The position numbers and the translations under genes are program-made. Shown here one piece after another: positions 32,826 to 41,963 of a DNA stretch of 64,000 nt. Each line of letters starts with the position of its first letter. Within the stretch, counting starts at the first letter, position 1. Origin of the DNA: Micromonospora_G sp044901685 (GTDB lineage Bacteria > Actinomycetota > Actinomycetes > Mycobacteriales > Micromonosporaceae); NCBI RefSeq assembly GCF_044901685.1, contig NZ_JBJDPS010000008.1, forward strand, positions 1 through 64,000, given 5' to 3'. The notes under the pieces are model-generated. The model did no database searches. It saw only the letters and a program-made list of their open reading frames with translations, and had not been told where the DNA came from.

Positions 32826-34031
32826 ATGACCAGCGGCGAGGAATCGGAACGGGGTCTGCTGCGCAGCGCGGAGAGTACGCAGCGGGCCACCTTCCTCGAA
32901 CTCTTCTTCGACCTCGTCTTCGTCTTCGCGCTCACCCGGATATCCCAGCGCCTGATCAACGATTTCAGCAGCGACCGGCGGATCCTGTTCTCCGAGGCCG
33001 GTCAGACGTTGCTGCTGTTCCTCGCACTCTGGCTGGTCTGGACCCTCACCGCGCTGACCACCAGCCGACTGGACCCGGACCAGCCGGCGATCCAGCTCGT
33101 GGTGGTCGGCACCATGTTCGGCGCGATGGTGATGGCGGTGGCGGTGCCGAAGGGGTTCGGCGAGCGGGCGATCGTCTTCGCCGGGGCGTACGTCGCCCTC
33201 CAGTTCGGCCGTACGCTCCTCCTCCTGGTCGCGCACAACCGAGACCGGGACGTCCCGGTACGGCTGATCATCTGGCTCGGGCTCAGCGCGGTGCCCTGGC
33301 TGTTCGGCGCCACGAGTGACGACGCCCGGCTGCGCGGGGTCCTCTGGACCATCGCCATCCTGCTCGACTACGGCGGGGCGATCGCCGGTTGGCCGGTCCC
33401 GGGGCTGGGCCGGGGTCCGGCCGCCAACGTCCCCATCGCGGGCGAGCACCTGGCCGAGCGCTACCAGCAGTTCCTGCTGATCACCCTGGGCGAGTCGATC
33501 CTGGTGATCGGCCTGACCTTCAGCGGCGCCGACTTCGCCGTCGACCGGGCCGCCGCCTTCCTGGTGTCGTTCCTGACCACCGTGCTGCTCTGGCGGATCT
33601 ACTTCCACCAGGCCGGACACCTGCTGCCGCTGGCGATCACCTCGGCCCGCCACCAGGGCCGGTTCGGCCGGTCGATGTCCTTCTCGCACCTGCTGATGAT
33701 CGCGGGAATCGTACTCACCGCCGTCGGTTACGAACTCGCCATCGCCCACCCGCTCGGGCACATCACACCGGTCTGGCTCTACACCATGCTCGGCGGCCCC
33801 GCCCTCTTCCTCACCGGACGGGCCCTGTTCGAATACCAGGTGTACGCCCGGGTCTCCCGGTCCCGGACCGGCGGACTGATCCTGCTGGGCCTACTGGTGC
33901 CGGCGATGCTGCACGTACCGCCGCTGGTCGTCAGTGTCTCGGCGGCGGTCGTACTGGCCGGGGTGGCGCTCGCCGACGCGTTCCGCTCGCGCGGCCGTAC
34001 GACGCCGGAGCAGCCCACCCCCTCCCTCTAG
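32826..34031 (+). CDS. low temperature requirement protein A (LtrA) family membrane protein
   Basis: The 401-residue protein has about ten membrane helices. It opens with RATFLELFFDLVFVFALTRI, the characteristic LtrA motif. LAERYQQFLLITLGESILVI, with the conserved GE, and RIYFHQAGHLL follow. LtrA was linked to growth at low temperature in Listeria; the molecular function is unknown. ATG 32826 directly precedes the motif-bearing N-terminus. It is a monocistronic-looking gene following the palindrome. Confidence 0.9.
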   Translation: MTSGEESERGLLRSAESTQRATFLELFFDLVFVFALTRISQRLINDFSSDRRILFSEAGQTLLLFLALWLVWTLTALTTSRLDPDQPAIQLVVVGTMFGAMVMAVAVPKGFGERAIVFAGAYVALQFGRTLLLLVAHNRDRDVPVRLIIWLGLSAVPWLFGATSDDARLRGVLWTIAILLDYGGAIAGWPVPGLGRGPAANVPIAGEHLAERYQQFLLITLGESILVIGLTFSGADFAVDRAAAFLVSFLTTVLLWRIYFHQAGHLLPLAITSARHQGRFGRSMSFSHLLMIAGIVLTAVGYELAIAHPLGHITPVWLYTMLGGPALFLTGRALFEYQVYARVSRSRTGGLILLGLLVPAMLHVPPLVVSVSAAVVLAGVALADAFRSRGRTTPEQPTPSL

Positions 34032-34080
34032 ACCGGAACGGGCCTTCTGTCCCGTCTTGCCCGGATAGGGTGGATCGGGC

Positions 34081-35295
34081 GTGATACCGGAGGTGGGCAT
34101 GGCCGCGGACGCCGACGACCGGCCCGCGCTCACCGCTCCGCGACCGGCGGCGGTGGCGCCGGCCGAACCGCGCCCGGCCGGCCGAACCACACCGACCCAG
34201 CCGATCCTCGGCCTGGCCGGGCTCACCTTCGTCCTTCCGCTCTTCTTCCTGCTCGCCTTCCTGCTGGGCAGCGCGGAGGCGTCGCTGGTGGTCCTCGGTC
34301 CGCTGGCCACCTTCGCCCTACCGGTGATCGCGATGATCGCGTTCTGGTGGCAGGACTGGCCGGGCAGCCACCTGCGGGCGGGCTGGGTGGGGCTGACCGA
34401 CACGCTGATCGCGGGGGTCGCCGGAGTCGGGCTGACCATCCTCGGCCAGCTCGTGGTGAGCCGGGTCGACCTGCGCGGGATCTTCGTCGCCGACGCCGGC
34501 CCCGGACACGTCGCCACCTTCCCGGTCACGCTGGCGCTGGGCGCCGGGACGTTCACCGCGATCCTGCAACTCACCCTGGTCTGCGAGCGGTGCCCGCTGG
34601 CCCGGTTGCCCCGGGTCCCGGCCGGGTTGGCCGCACTGGCGCTGTCGTGGGTGGTCGCGGTGCTGGCGTACCTGCTCGTGGTCAACCTGGACCACGTCCC
34701 GGCCGCCGTGCGCGCGGCCGACGGCCTGCGTAATCCCGGCGGTCCGCTGGCGGCACCGGTCTACGGCGCGCTGCTGGTCACGCTCGGGGTCTGGCAGGTG
34801 CTGCTCTTCGTCGCCCTGCGCGGCCTGCCGTTCTCGCTGATCGGGCGGCGCTGGTTACGGATCCTGGCCGGCAACGCGGGGGTGGCCGGGGCCACGGCGG
34901 CGACCTTCCCGCTGGTGTGGCGGGTCGCCGGCTGGCCACCGGCGCGGATCAGCGCCGTCGGCGGCACCGTCATCGCCGCCGCCCTGCTGGTCGCGATGCT
35001 CTTCGAGGGGTGGCCGGCGACCCGGCTGCGTCCGTACCCGGGCCGGACCGCGCTGGTCGGGCTGGTCGCCCTGGTCGCCGCCGCGCTCTACGGCGTCCTC
35101 TGGGCGTACGCGGGCCAGATCGACTGGGTACGCGCGACCGCCGAGGACTGGATCTCCACGGCCGCGCTGAACTTCATCGCGCTCGGTGTGGTGATGCACG
35201 TGGCCGTCTGGCAACGCTGGCCGGTACGTTCCGGCGCCACACCGGGTCACGCCCCCGGGTCGGCGACCGACGCGGGGGCACGATCCCGTAGCTGA
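34081..35295 (+). CDS. polytopic membrane protein, unknown function
   Basis: The protein is 404 residues from GTG 34081, or 398 from ATG 34099. A Pro/Ala-rich cytoplasmic N-terminus of about 40 residues is followed by ten or so hydrophobic helices (LAGLTFVLPLFFLLAFLLGS, ALPVIAMIAFWWQDWPG, LVGLVALVAAALYGVLWAYA and others). I see no transporter signature. A short Ala/Gly-rich tail ends in RSRS. It is convergent with azoreductase, the stops only 13 bases apart. Confidence 0.7.
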   Translation: MIPEVGMAADADDRPALTAPRPAAVAPAEPRPAGRTTPTQPILGLAGLTFVLPLFFLLAFLLGSAEASLVVLGPLATFALPVIAMIAFWWQDWPGSHLRAGWVGLTDTLIAGVAGVGLTILGQLVVSRVDLRGIFVADAGPGHVATFPVTLALGAGTFTAILQLTLVCERCPLARLPRVPAGLAALALSWVVAVLAYLLVVNLDHVPAAVRAADGLRNPGGPLAAPVYGALLVTLGVWQVLLFVALRGLPFSLIGRRWLRILAGNAGVAGATAATFPLVWRVAGWPPARISAVGGTVIAAALLVAMLFEGWPATRLRPYPGRTALVGLVALVAAALYGVLWAYAGQIDWVRATAEDWISTAALNFIALGVVMHVAVWQRWPVRSGATPGHAPGSATDAGARSRS

Positions 35296-35308
35296 ACCTC
35301 GACGCCGG

Positions 35309-35965
35309 TCAGCGGGCCTGGGCGAGAACGTGCTGGGCGAGCAGTTCGCCGTGCTTCTCGGCCGAGGCGTGGCCCTCGCGCAGTTGCTGCCGGGCGAGGT
35401 CCCGCAGGTCGGCCATGGCGGGCGTGCTCTCGGCCAGGGTCAGTTCGATCTCACTGACGTGCAGCTCCAGACCGAAGAGGTCGCCGAAGATGCGCCGGTA
35501 GTAGGGCGTCGCGTGGTCCCAACCCTCGCGCGGGGTGCCGGGACCGTAACCACCGCCCCGGCTGGTGACGATCGCGGCCGGACGCCCGGCCAGCGGCTGC
35601 TGCCCCGGGGCGAGCCGGGGGTCGGTCAACAGCAGGTCGATCCAGCCCTTGACGTGCTGGGAGACGCCGTAGTTGTAGAGCGGTACGGCAAACAGGTACG
35701 CGTCGGCCGCGAGCAGTTCGTCCACCAGGGTGGTGACCAGGGCGACCGCCCGCGACTGCTCCTCGCCACGCTGGTCGGCGGGGACGAACCCGGCGGTGAC
35801 CGCCGCTGTCCAGGTGCCGGTGGGCACCGGCGACGCGACCAGATCCCGGCGAGTGATCGGGCCCGACGGGTGCGTACGGGTCCAGGCGCGCTCGACCGTG
35901 TCGGCGACCGCGCGGCTGGTGGAAGCCCCGCCAAGGATGCTCGAGTCGAGTCGGAACAGGCTCAC
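35309..35965 (-). CDS. FMN-dependent NADH-azoreductase (AzoR-type)
   Basis: The 218-residue flavodoxin-fold quinone/azo reductase begins SLFRLDSSILGGASTSRAVA, binding FMN phosphate, with AYLFAVPLYNYGVSQHVKGW and the substrate-lid motif IVTSRGGGYGPGT. It reduces quinones and azo compounds with NAD(P)H in the cytoplasm. GTG 35965 has a perfect GGGAGG site seven bases upstream. It is divergent from a MarR gene, with a palindromic operator between them, a typical MarR-azoR pair responding to electrophiles or quinones. Confidence 0.9.
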   Translation of the reverse strand: MSLFRLDSSILGGASTSRAVADTVERAWTRTHPSGPITRRDLVASPVPTGTWTAAVTAGFVPADQRGEEQSRAVALVTTLVDELLAADAYLFAVPLYNYGVSQHVKGWIDLLLTDPRLAPGQQPLAGRPAAIVTSRGGGYGPGTPREGWDHATPYYRRIFGDLFGLELHVSEIELTLAESTPAMADLRDLARQQLREGHASAEKHGELLAQHVLAQAR

Positions 35966-36074
35966 TATTACCTCCCGAAGATGTTCTGTGTTGCCGACTA
36001 AATTAACGACAGAACTTCTCTCATCCCCCACACATGTGAGCCATATCATCTGGAGCACAGCATTCCTCTATTGC

Positions 36075-36099
36075 AGATAATCTTGGATGCAGATTATCT
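36075..36099. promoter_or_regulatory. MarR-type operator between azoR and marR genes
   Basis: AGATAATCT and AGATTATCT form a perfect 9-bp inverted repeat with a 7-base spacer, 24 bases before the MarR start. It is AT-rich in a GC-rich genome and centred in the divergent promoter region. Confidence 0.65.
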
Positions 36100-36122
36100 A
36101 CGGGCCTGGTTACACTTGCCGG

Positions 36123-36689
36123 GTGGCACAAGACGCAGCGACCGCGCCGCCGGCCCCGGGGTCCGAGGACGGGGGCGAACAGATCGCAGCCGACCTGCTC
36201 AAGGACGACTTCGGCTGGGTCGTCGGCGTCATCCTGCGGCGCTATCTGCGGGCGTCGGATGAGATCGTCAACGACATTCCCGGCGGCCCCCGCGGCTACC
36301 AGGTGATCGCCTCGGCGAGCCAGAACCTCGCGACGAACCAGGGCGCCATGGCCGCTCAACTCGGCATCGACCGGACCGTTCTGACCTACCTGATCGACGA
36401 CCTGGAAGCCGCCGGACTCGTCGCCCGGCAGCCGGATCCGGCCGACCGGCGCAGCCGCAGGGTGGTCGCCACCGAAGCCGGGCTGGCCCTCTGGCAGGAT
36501 CGACGCGAGGCCCTGGCCACGGCCGAGGCCGAGATCCTGTCGGTCCTCGGCGGCGAACAGTCGGCCTTCAAGGAACTGCTGCAACGCGTGGCGATGCACG
36601 CCGACCGCCTCGACCCGGTCCACAACGCCTGCCAGATCGTGCAGGAACTCGGCGAGGACACCGGCCCGCGCCGTCGTCGCCGTACCTGA
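36123..36689 (+). CDS. MarR-family transcriptional regulator
   Basis: The 188-residue winged-helix repressor has GYQVIASASQNLATNQGAMA, AQLGIDRTVLTYLIDDLEAA, and the wing with VARQPDPADRRSRRVVATEA. GTG 36123 was chosen as the first start after the operator. It probably represses itself, the azoreductase and the NTF2-like gene 17 bases downstream, releasing them on binding an aromatic or reactive ligand. Confidence 0.9.
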   Translation: MAQDAATAPPAPGSEDGGEQIAADLLKDDFGWVVGVILRRYLRASDEIVNDIPGGPRGYQVIASASQNLATNQGAMAAQLGIDRTVLTYLIDDLEAAGLVARQPDPADRRSRRVVATEAGLALWQDRREALATAEAEILSVLGGEQSAFKELLQRVAMHADRLDPVHNACQIVQELGEDTGPRRRRRT

Positions 36690-36706
36690 CCATCAGGGGG
36701 ATCCAC

Positions 36707-37030
36707 GTGCCAACCGAACTTCAGCCGGCGGTCCGTACGCTCGTCGACGCCGCCAACGCCAACGACCTGCCGGCCTTCCTCGCCGGTTTCACCGCCGACG
36801 GTGTGGTCGACGACTGGGGCCGGGAGTTCCACGGTGCCGAACGGATCGCCGGCTGGAGCGACGCCGAGTTCATCGGCAAGCAGGTCAGCCTCGACGTGCG
36901 GGACGTACGGCAGCACGGCCAGGAGACGGTGGTCGTGGCCGAGGTCGGCGGCAACGGCTTCAACGGGCCGAGCACCTTCTCCTTCCGGGTGCGCGACGAC
37001 CGGGTCTCCCGGATGACCATCCGCGCCTGA
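36707..37030 (+). CDS. nuclear transport factor 2-like (SnoaL-type) protein
   Basis: The 107-residue single-domain protein has the cone-shaped SnoaL/NTF2 pattern: VDAANANDLPAFLAGFTADG, WGREFHGAERIAGWSD and FSFRVRDDRVSRMTIRA. Catalytic and non-catalytic members exist; no specific reaction is assignable. GTG 36707 follows CAGGGGGATCC. It shares a transcript with the MarR regulator. Confidence 0.88.
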   Translation: MPTELQPAVRTLVDAANANDLPAFLAGFTADGVVDDWGREFHGAERIAGWSDAEFIGKQVSLDVRDVRQHGQETVVVAEVGGNGFNGPSTFSFRVRDDRVSRMTIRA

Positions 37031-37033
37031 CCA

Positions 37034-37049
37034 GAGCGGGGTCCCGCTC
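37034..37049. terminator. short hairpin between convergent genes
   Basis: GAGCGGG and CCCGCTC pair around GT, just between the NTF2-like stop and the molybdenum-subunit stop. It is compact but in the right place for a bidirectional terminator. Confidence 0.4.
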
Positions 37050-39287
37050 CTAGAGCAGGTCCTCGATGGTGATCGGCAGGTGGCGTACCCGCCGTCCGGT
37101 GGCGTGGTGGACGGCGTTCGCGATCGCCGCGCCGGAACCGACGATGCCGATCTCCCCCACCCCCTTCACCCCGAGCGGGTTGACCACGGTGTCGGTCACC
37201 TCGACGGTGTCCACCACCACGTCCGGCACGTCGGCGTTGACCGGGATCAGGTAGTCCCCGAAGCTCGGGTTCGCCCAGCGGCCGAGGCGCGCGTCCATGT
37301 GACTCGCCTCCAGCAACGCCTGGCTCAGCCCCCACAGCATCCCGCTCATCAACTGGCTGTGTGCGGTCTTGCGGTTGAGCACCCGGCCGGGGGCGAAGAC
37401 CCCCACCATCCGGCGTACCCGGATCAGGCCGAGGTCGGCGTCCACCGCGACCTCGGCGAACTGCGCGCCGAAGGTGTGCGTGCCGTACCCGGGATCCGGC
37501 GGTGGCGGGGTCCAGACCCCGAGCGACTCGACGTCCGGCGTGAACTGCCGCAGCAGCATCTCGGCGTAGCCCTCGCCGACCTCCGGCCGGTCGCGCAACC
37601 GCATCCGCCCGCCCTCGACCGACACCGCGCCCGGGTCGGCGCCGTGCAGCGGCGACTTGTCGTCCGCCACCGCCCGCGCGACGAGTTGGTCGCGCAGTTG
37701 CGTCGTGGCCAGGTGGACGGCGGCACTGACCGCGCTGGTGCCGGCGGAGCCGACCGCGGCGGTGATGTTCGGCAGGTCGCTGCCGCCGCCGATGAACCGG
37801 ACCCGGTCGACCGGCAGGCCGAGTCCGTCCGCGGCGACCTGTGTCATCGCGGTGGTCACCCCGGTGCCGAACTCGGAGACGCCCGCCTCCACCACCACAC
37901 TGCCGTCGCTGTAGATCCGGGCCCGCGCGCGTTGCGGATTCGGCGGTGACACGTGCGGGTACGCCGACGAGGCGACCCCCCAGCCGATCAGCGTCCGCCC
38001 CTGCCGGCGGGCACCCGGACTCGGGTCGCGCCCCGCCCAGCCGAAGAGTTCCGCACCCCGCTGGAAACACTCCCGGATGCCGTTGCTCGACCACGGGTGT
38101 CCGCTGGTCGGATCGTTGTCGGCGAGGTTGCGCAGCCGCAGCTCGATCGGGTCCGTCCCGAGCTGTTCGGCGAGTTCGTCCATCGCCGACTCCAGGGCGA
38201 ACATGCCGGTCGCCTCGCCGGGGCCGCGCATGAAGGTCGGGGTGAGGGTGTTGCCCCGGGCCAACCGGTAGATCCCCTCGTAGTTCGGGATGTCGTAGAG
38301 GACCGCGGGCGACTGCAACGAGGTCTCGGCCCAGTCGTCGAAGTGCGAGGTGATGGAGAGCTTGTGGTGCCGCAGCGCGGTCAGCCTGCCCTCGTCGTCG
38401 GCACCGAGAGTGAGGCGCTGCTCCTGCTCCTCCCGGTGCCCGCAGGAGTGGAACATCTGCTCCCGGTTGAGCGAGAGCCGGACCGGTCGGCCCACCTGGC
38501 GGGCGGCGAGCGCGGCCAGGGTGACGTGCGGCCAGATCATCGCCTTGCTGCCGAAGCTGCCGCCGACGAACTCGCTGACCACCTTGACCTGCGTGGGCGA
38601 GATGCCGAGCAGGGTGGCCACGGTGAGCTGGGTCGCGGTCGGGCCCTGGGTGGAGTCGTAGATGGTGAGCCGGTGTACGTCGTCCCAGACCACGGTGGTG
38701 GCCGAGGGCTCGATCGGGTTCTGGTGGTTGGCCGCGAACCGGTATGTCTCGTCCACCCGGAACCGGGCCTGTTCCAGCCCGGCGTCGACGTCACCCCGGA
38801 CGGACCGCCCCGGCAGCATCCCGCCGAAGATCCGCTCCGGCTCGTACGCCTGGTCGCGTACCTGGTCGAGGGTGGTCTCGGCGGGCGTCTCCGTGCAGTC
38901 GATCCGGAGCAGGCTGGCCGCGTGCTCGGCCCGCTCGACCGTGTCGGCGACGACGATCGCGACCGGTTGCCCGGCGTAGTGCACCACGTCGTCCTGCAAC
39001 GGGAACCAGCTCACCCCGGGCGCGGCCATCCCGAGCAGCGAGGGCAGCAGTTTCGGCGTACCGGGGATTTTCGGCAGGTTGAAATGGCTCAGTACGGCGA
39101 CCAGCCCGCCGGCCCGTTCCGCCGCCGTGGTGTCGATGCCCACCACCCGCCCGCTCGCCACCCGAGCGCCGACCAGGACCGCGTGCACCAGTCCGGGCAG
39201 GGCCAACTCGGCGGTGTAGCGGGCGGCGCCGCTGACCTTCGCGCGGCCGTCGACCCGGCTGAGTGTGGTGCCGATGGCCGGGCTCAT
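37050..39287 (-). CDS. molybdopterin-binding subunit of a xanthine/aldehyde dehydrogenase
   Basis: The 745-residue catalytic subunit has VSGAARYTAELALPGLVHAV at the start, the molybdopterin-contacting FVGGSFGSKAMIWPHVTLAA and FMRGPGEATGMFALESAMDE. The C-terminal GVKGVGEIGIVGSGAAIAN holds the catalytic Glu. It oxidises aldehydes or N-heterocycles with water as oxygen donor. ATG 39287 overlaps the FAD-subunit stop by ATGA. The order 2Fe-2S, FAD, Mo and the subunit sizes match PaoABC/YagTSR-type aldehyde oxidoreductases. Confidence 0.92.
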   Translation of the reverse strand: MSPAIGTTLSRVDGRAKVSGAARYTAELALPGLVHAVLVGARVASGRVVGIDTTAAERAGGLVAVLSHFNLPKIPGTPKLLPSLLGMAAPGVSWFPLQDDVVHYAGQPVAIVVADTVERAEHAASLLRIDCTETPAETTLDQVRDQAYEPERIFGGMLPGRSVRGDVDAGLEQARFRVDETYRFAANHQNPIEPSATTVVWDDVHRLTIYDSTQGPTATQLTVATLLGISPTQVKVVSEFVGGSFGSKAMIWPHVTLAALAARQVGRPVRLSLNREQMFHSCGHREEQEQRLTLGADDEGRLTALRHHKLSITSHFDDWAETSLQSPAVLYDIPNYEGIYRLARGNTLTPTFMRGPGEATGMFALESAMDELAEQLGTDPIELRLRNLADNDPTSGHPWSSNGIRECFQRGAELFGWAGRDPSPGARRQGRTLIGWGVASSAYPHVSPPNPQRARARIYSDGSVVVEAGVSEFGTGVTTAMTQVAADGLGLPVDRVRFIGGGSDLPNITAAVGSAGTSAVSAAVHLATTQLRDQLVARAVADDKSPLHGADPGAVSVEGGRMRLRDRPEVGEGYAEMLLRQFTPDVESLGVWTPPPPDPGYGTHTFGAQFAEVAVDADLGLIRVRRMVGVFAPGRVLNRKTAHSQLMSGMLWGLSQALLEASHMDARLGRWANPSFGDYLIPVNADVPDVVVDTVEVTDTVVNPLGVKGVGEIGIVGSGAAIANAVHHATGRRVRHLPITIEDLL

Positions 39288-40309
39288 GCCGCCCCTCCCA
39301 GGGTCGTCCGCTGCTGCTCCCGCCAGTCGTCGGCGGTGATCATCTCCAGCGCGCGGACGATACTGCGCCTGGCCAGCTCGATCTTGAACTCGTTCATCCC
39401 GTGCGAGACCGCCGGTTGCAATTCCTGCCGAGCCGCCTCGGCGAAACGCTCCGCGGTGGCGGGGGCCCCGATCAGCACCCGCTCGGCCTGACGGGCCCGC
39501 CACGGCTTGGTCGCGACACCGCCGAGCGCCAGCCGTACCTCGCCGATCATGCCGTCGTCGAGCGAGAGCGCGACCGCCACCGAGGCGAGCGCGAACTCGT
39601 ACGACTCCCGGTCGCGGACCTTGAGGTAGAGCGACCGCTCGGCGACCGGGTTACCCGGCACCTCGACCTCGACGATCAGCTCGCCGTGGTGCAGCGGGTG
39701 CTCGCGTTCGGGGGTTTCGCCGGGCAGCGGGAAGAAGTCGTCGACGGCGAACTCCCGCCGGCCGGAGGAGCTTTCGGTGTGCACCACCGCGTCCAGCGCG
39801 ACCAACGCCACGGCCAGGTCGGAGGGGTGGGTGGCGATGCAGCGCTCGCTGGTGCCGAGCACCGCGTGGCCCCGGTTGACGCCGTGCAGCGCGGCGCACC
39901 CGCTGCCAGGTGCCCGCTTGTTGCAGCCGGCCGCGAGGTCGCGGAAGTAGCCGCAGCGCACCCGTTGCATCAGGTTGCCGCCGATCGAGGCCATGTTGCG
40001 CAGTTGCGGGCTGGCCCCGAGCAACAACGCCTGGGAGATCACCGGAAAGCCCGTACGGACCAGCGGGGCCTGGGCCACGTCGCTCATCCGGGCCAGGGCG
40101 CCAATGCGCACCCCGCCGCCGGGCAGCGCGTCGATCTGGCGCAGCGGCAGGTCGTTGATGTCGACCAGGCGGCCGGGCTGTTCGACGTAGATCCGCAGCA
40201 GGTCGACCTGGGTGGTGCCGCCGGCCAGGAAGGCGCTGTCCGCGTCCGTGCTGACCACACCGATCGCGGTGGCGACGTCGGCCACCCGGGAGTAGCTAAC
40301 GGGGCGCAT
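39284..40309 (-). CDS. FAD-binding subunit of a xanthine/aldehyde dehydrogenase
   Basis: The 341-residue subunit has FAD sites FLAGGTTQVDLLRIYVEQPG and ASIGGNLMQRVRCGYFRD. The Cys-rich insert RCGYFRDLAAGCNKRAPGSG plus C and a later SERC resembles the extra 4Fe-4S cluster region of E. coli PaoB (YagS). Electrons pass from molybdenum via iron-sulfur to FAD. It overlaps the 2Fe-2S gene by 14 bases and the Mo-subunit gene by 4, so the three are translated in step. Confidence 0.92.
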   Translation of the reverse strand: MRPVSYSRVADVATAIGVVSTDADSAFLAGGTTQVDLLRIYVEQPGRLVDINDLPLRQIDALPGGGVRIGALARMSDVAQAPLVRTGFPVISQALLLGASPQLRNMASIGGNLMQRVRCGYFRDLAAGCNKRAPGSGCAALHGVNRGHAVLGTSERCIATHPSDLAVALVALDAVVHTESSSGRREFAVDDFFPLPGETPEREHPLHHGELIVEVEVPGNPVAERSLYLKVRDRESYEFALASVAVALSLDDGMIGEVRLALGGVATKPWRARQAERVLIGAPATAERFAEAARQELQPAVSHGMNEFKIELARRSIVRALEMITADDWREQQRTTLGGAA

Positions 40310-40844
40310 CGGGGCCTCCGGCGACCATCGCGTCGTGGACCTGCCGGATCGCCGCCCGGATGTGCGGGTACGCGGCACAGCGGCACAGGTTGCCACTCAT
40401 CCACTCGCGGATGTTGCCGTCGTCCACCTGGTGGCCCTCGTGCAGGAAGGCCACCGCCGACATGATCTGTCCCGGGGTGCAGTAGCCGCACTGGAAGGCG
40501 TCCCGCTCGATGAACGCCGTCTGCATCGGGTGCAGTTCGCCGTCCTCGGCGAGCCCCTCGATGGTGGTGATCTCCCTGGCCTCGCAGGTGATCGCCAGGG
40601 TCAGGCAGGCGAGCACCCGGCGCTTGTCCATCCAGACCGTGCACGCCCCGCAGGCACCCTGGTTGCAGCCCTTCTTGGTGCCGGTCAGGTCGAGCCGGTC
40701 CCGCAGCGCGTCGAGCAGGCTCACCCGGGGCTCGATCGGCAGGCTGCGTGACACACCGTTCACCGACAGCGTGATCATGACCTCACCCGGGCCGCGTACC
40801 ACCGCCGTGTCCGCGGTTCCCACTGCCCCGACGTACGACTTCAC
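40296..40844 (-). CDS. 2Fe-2S subunit of a xanthine/aldehyde dehydrogenase
   Basis: The 182-residue subunit has a plant-type ferredoxin domain, KKGCNQGACGACTVWMDKRR, and an all-helical second cluster domain with FQCGYCTPGQIMSAVAFL and SGNLCRCAAYPHIRAAI. All eight cluster cysteines are present. No twin-arginine leader is seen; the N-terminus before MITLSVNG is only about 22 residues, so a cytoplasmic enzyme is likely, unlike PaoA. GTG 40844 or ATG 40778 could be the start. It is the first gene of the three-gene operon. Confidence 0.92.
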   Translation of the reverse strand: MKSYVGAVGTADTAVVRGPGEVMITLSVNGVSRSLPIEPRVSLLDALRDRLDLTGTKKGCNQGACGACTVWMDKRRVLACLTLAITCEAREITTIEGLAEDGELHPMQTAFIERDAFQCGYCTPGQIMSAVAFLHEGHQVDDGNIREWMSGNLCRCAAYPHIRAAIRQVHDAMVAGGPDAPR

Positions 40845-41043
40845 CGCACCACCCCCGTTTCCGGTCCAGCCGAGGGTATCGAGAAATCACCTCCTTCCCG
40901 ACAAAAACCTCTAATGCCGCCGACTGTCGACCAACCCGACACCGGTCCCGTCGGGTGTGGTTCTCCGCAGTAGGTGGCTGCGGTTGTCCGGTCGATCCCG
41001 GCGGCGCACCGCATGGTGACGCTCAGACTGGCCCCGTAACGTC

Positions 41044-41880
41044 TTGGCGGTGAATCGAACCTGGGATTGGAACACCAGCTCGTTACTCGCCGCCAACCCC
41101 GAGCCGGATTCGGGCGGCATCGTGGGTTTTGTCACCGGCCTGATGGAGACCCTCGGCGGTCCCGGCGCCGGGCTGGCGGTCGCCCTGGAGAACCTGTTCC
41201 CACCCATCCCGAGCGAGGTCATCCTGCCGCTGGCCGGCTTCACCGCCAGTCAGGGCAACCTGAGCCTGGCCAGCGCGATCATCTGGACCACCATCGGCTC
41301 GGTGGTCGGCGCACTCGCCCTCTACTACGTGGGTGCCCTGCTCGGCCGGGACCGGGTACGCGCGATCGCGGCGAAACTGCCGCTGGTGAAGCTCGCCGAC
41401 GTCGACCGGACCGAGGCGTGGTTCCTCCGGCACGGGGTGCAGGCGGTCTTCTTCGGCCGGATGATCCCGGTCTTCCGCAGCCTCATCTCGATCCCGGCCG
41501 GGGTGGAGCGGATGCGGGTCACCACGTTCCTGCTCTACACCGCGCTCGGCAGCCTGATCTGGAACACGGTCTTCGTGCTGGCCGGCTACTTCCTCGGCGA
41601 GAACTGGCACGTGGTCGAGAGCTACGTCGGGGTGCTCCAGAACGTGGTGATCCTGGTCTGTGTGATCGCCGTGGCGTACTTCGTGTTCACCCGGGTGCGC
41701 CGGGCCCGGCAGGCGAAGCTCTCCAGCCCCGAGCCGGACGGGACGGAGCAGCCCTGGGAAACCAGCCCGGCGGCGGACCCGTACGCCGGGCAGCCGGTCG
41801 GGTCGGACCCGGTCGCCGACGCCCGCGCCTCGCGCGGCACCCTGTACGGCACCCCGCGCCAGCCGGGCGACCACTGGTGA
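41044..41880 (+). CDS. DedA-family membrane protein
   Basis: The product is about 278 residues. It has typical DedA features: ALENLFPPIPSEVILPLAGF near the N-terminus, FGRMIPVFRSLISIPAG, and the late helices TFLLYTALGSLIWNTVFVLA and VVILVCVIAVAYFVF. A hydrophilic tail of about 60 residues rich in Pro, Asp and Gly follows. Family members move or scramble undecaprenyl-phosphate or other lipids. The true start is unclear: TTG 41044, GTG 41050 or a later GTG. Confidence 0.88.
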   Translation: MAVNRTWDWNTSSLLAANPEPDSGGIVGFVTGLMETLGGPGAGLAVALENLFPPIPSEVILPLAGFTASQGNLSLASAIIWTTIGSVVGALALYYVGALLGRDRVRAIAAKLPLVKLADVDRTEAWFLRHGVQAVFFGRMIPVFRSLISIPAGVERMRVTTFLLYTALGSLIWNTVFVLAGYFLGENWHVVESYVGVLQNVVILVCVIAVAYFVFTRVRRARQAKLSSPEPDGTEQPWETSPAADPYAGQPVGSDPVADARASRGTLYGTPRQPGDHW

Positions 41881-41905
41881 GCTGACGCCGCTCGACGGTA
41901 CGGAC

Positions 41906-41946
41906 GCGGACGCCGTACGAGCCCCCCGGCCCCGTACGGCGTCCGC
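41906..41946. terminator. bidirectional terminator between dedA and mmpL genes
   Basis: GCGGACGCCGTACG and CGTACGGCGTCCGC make a perfect 14-bp stem with a 13-base loop in the 83-base gap between two convergent genes. Confidence 0.75.
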
Positions 41947-41963
41947 CCCCCGTTGCCGCCCGG

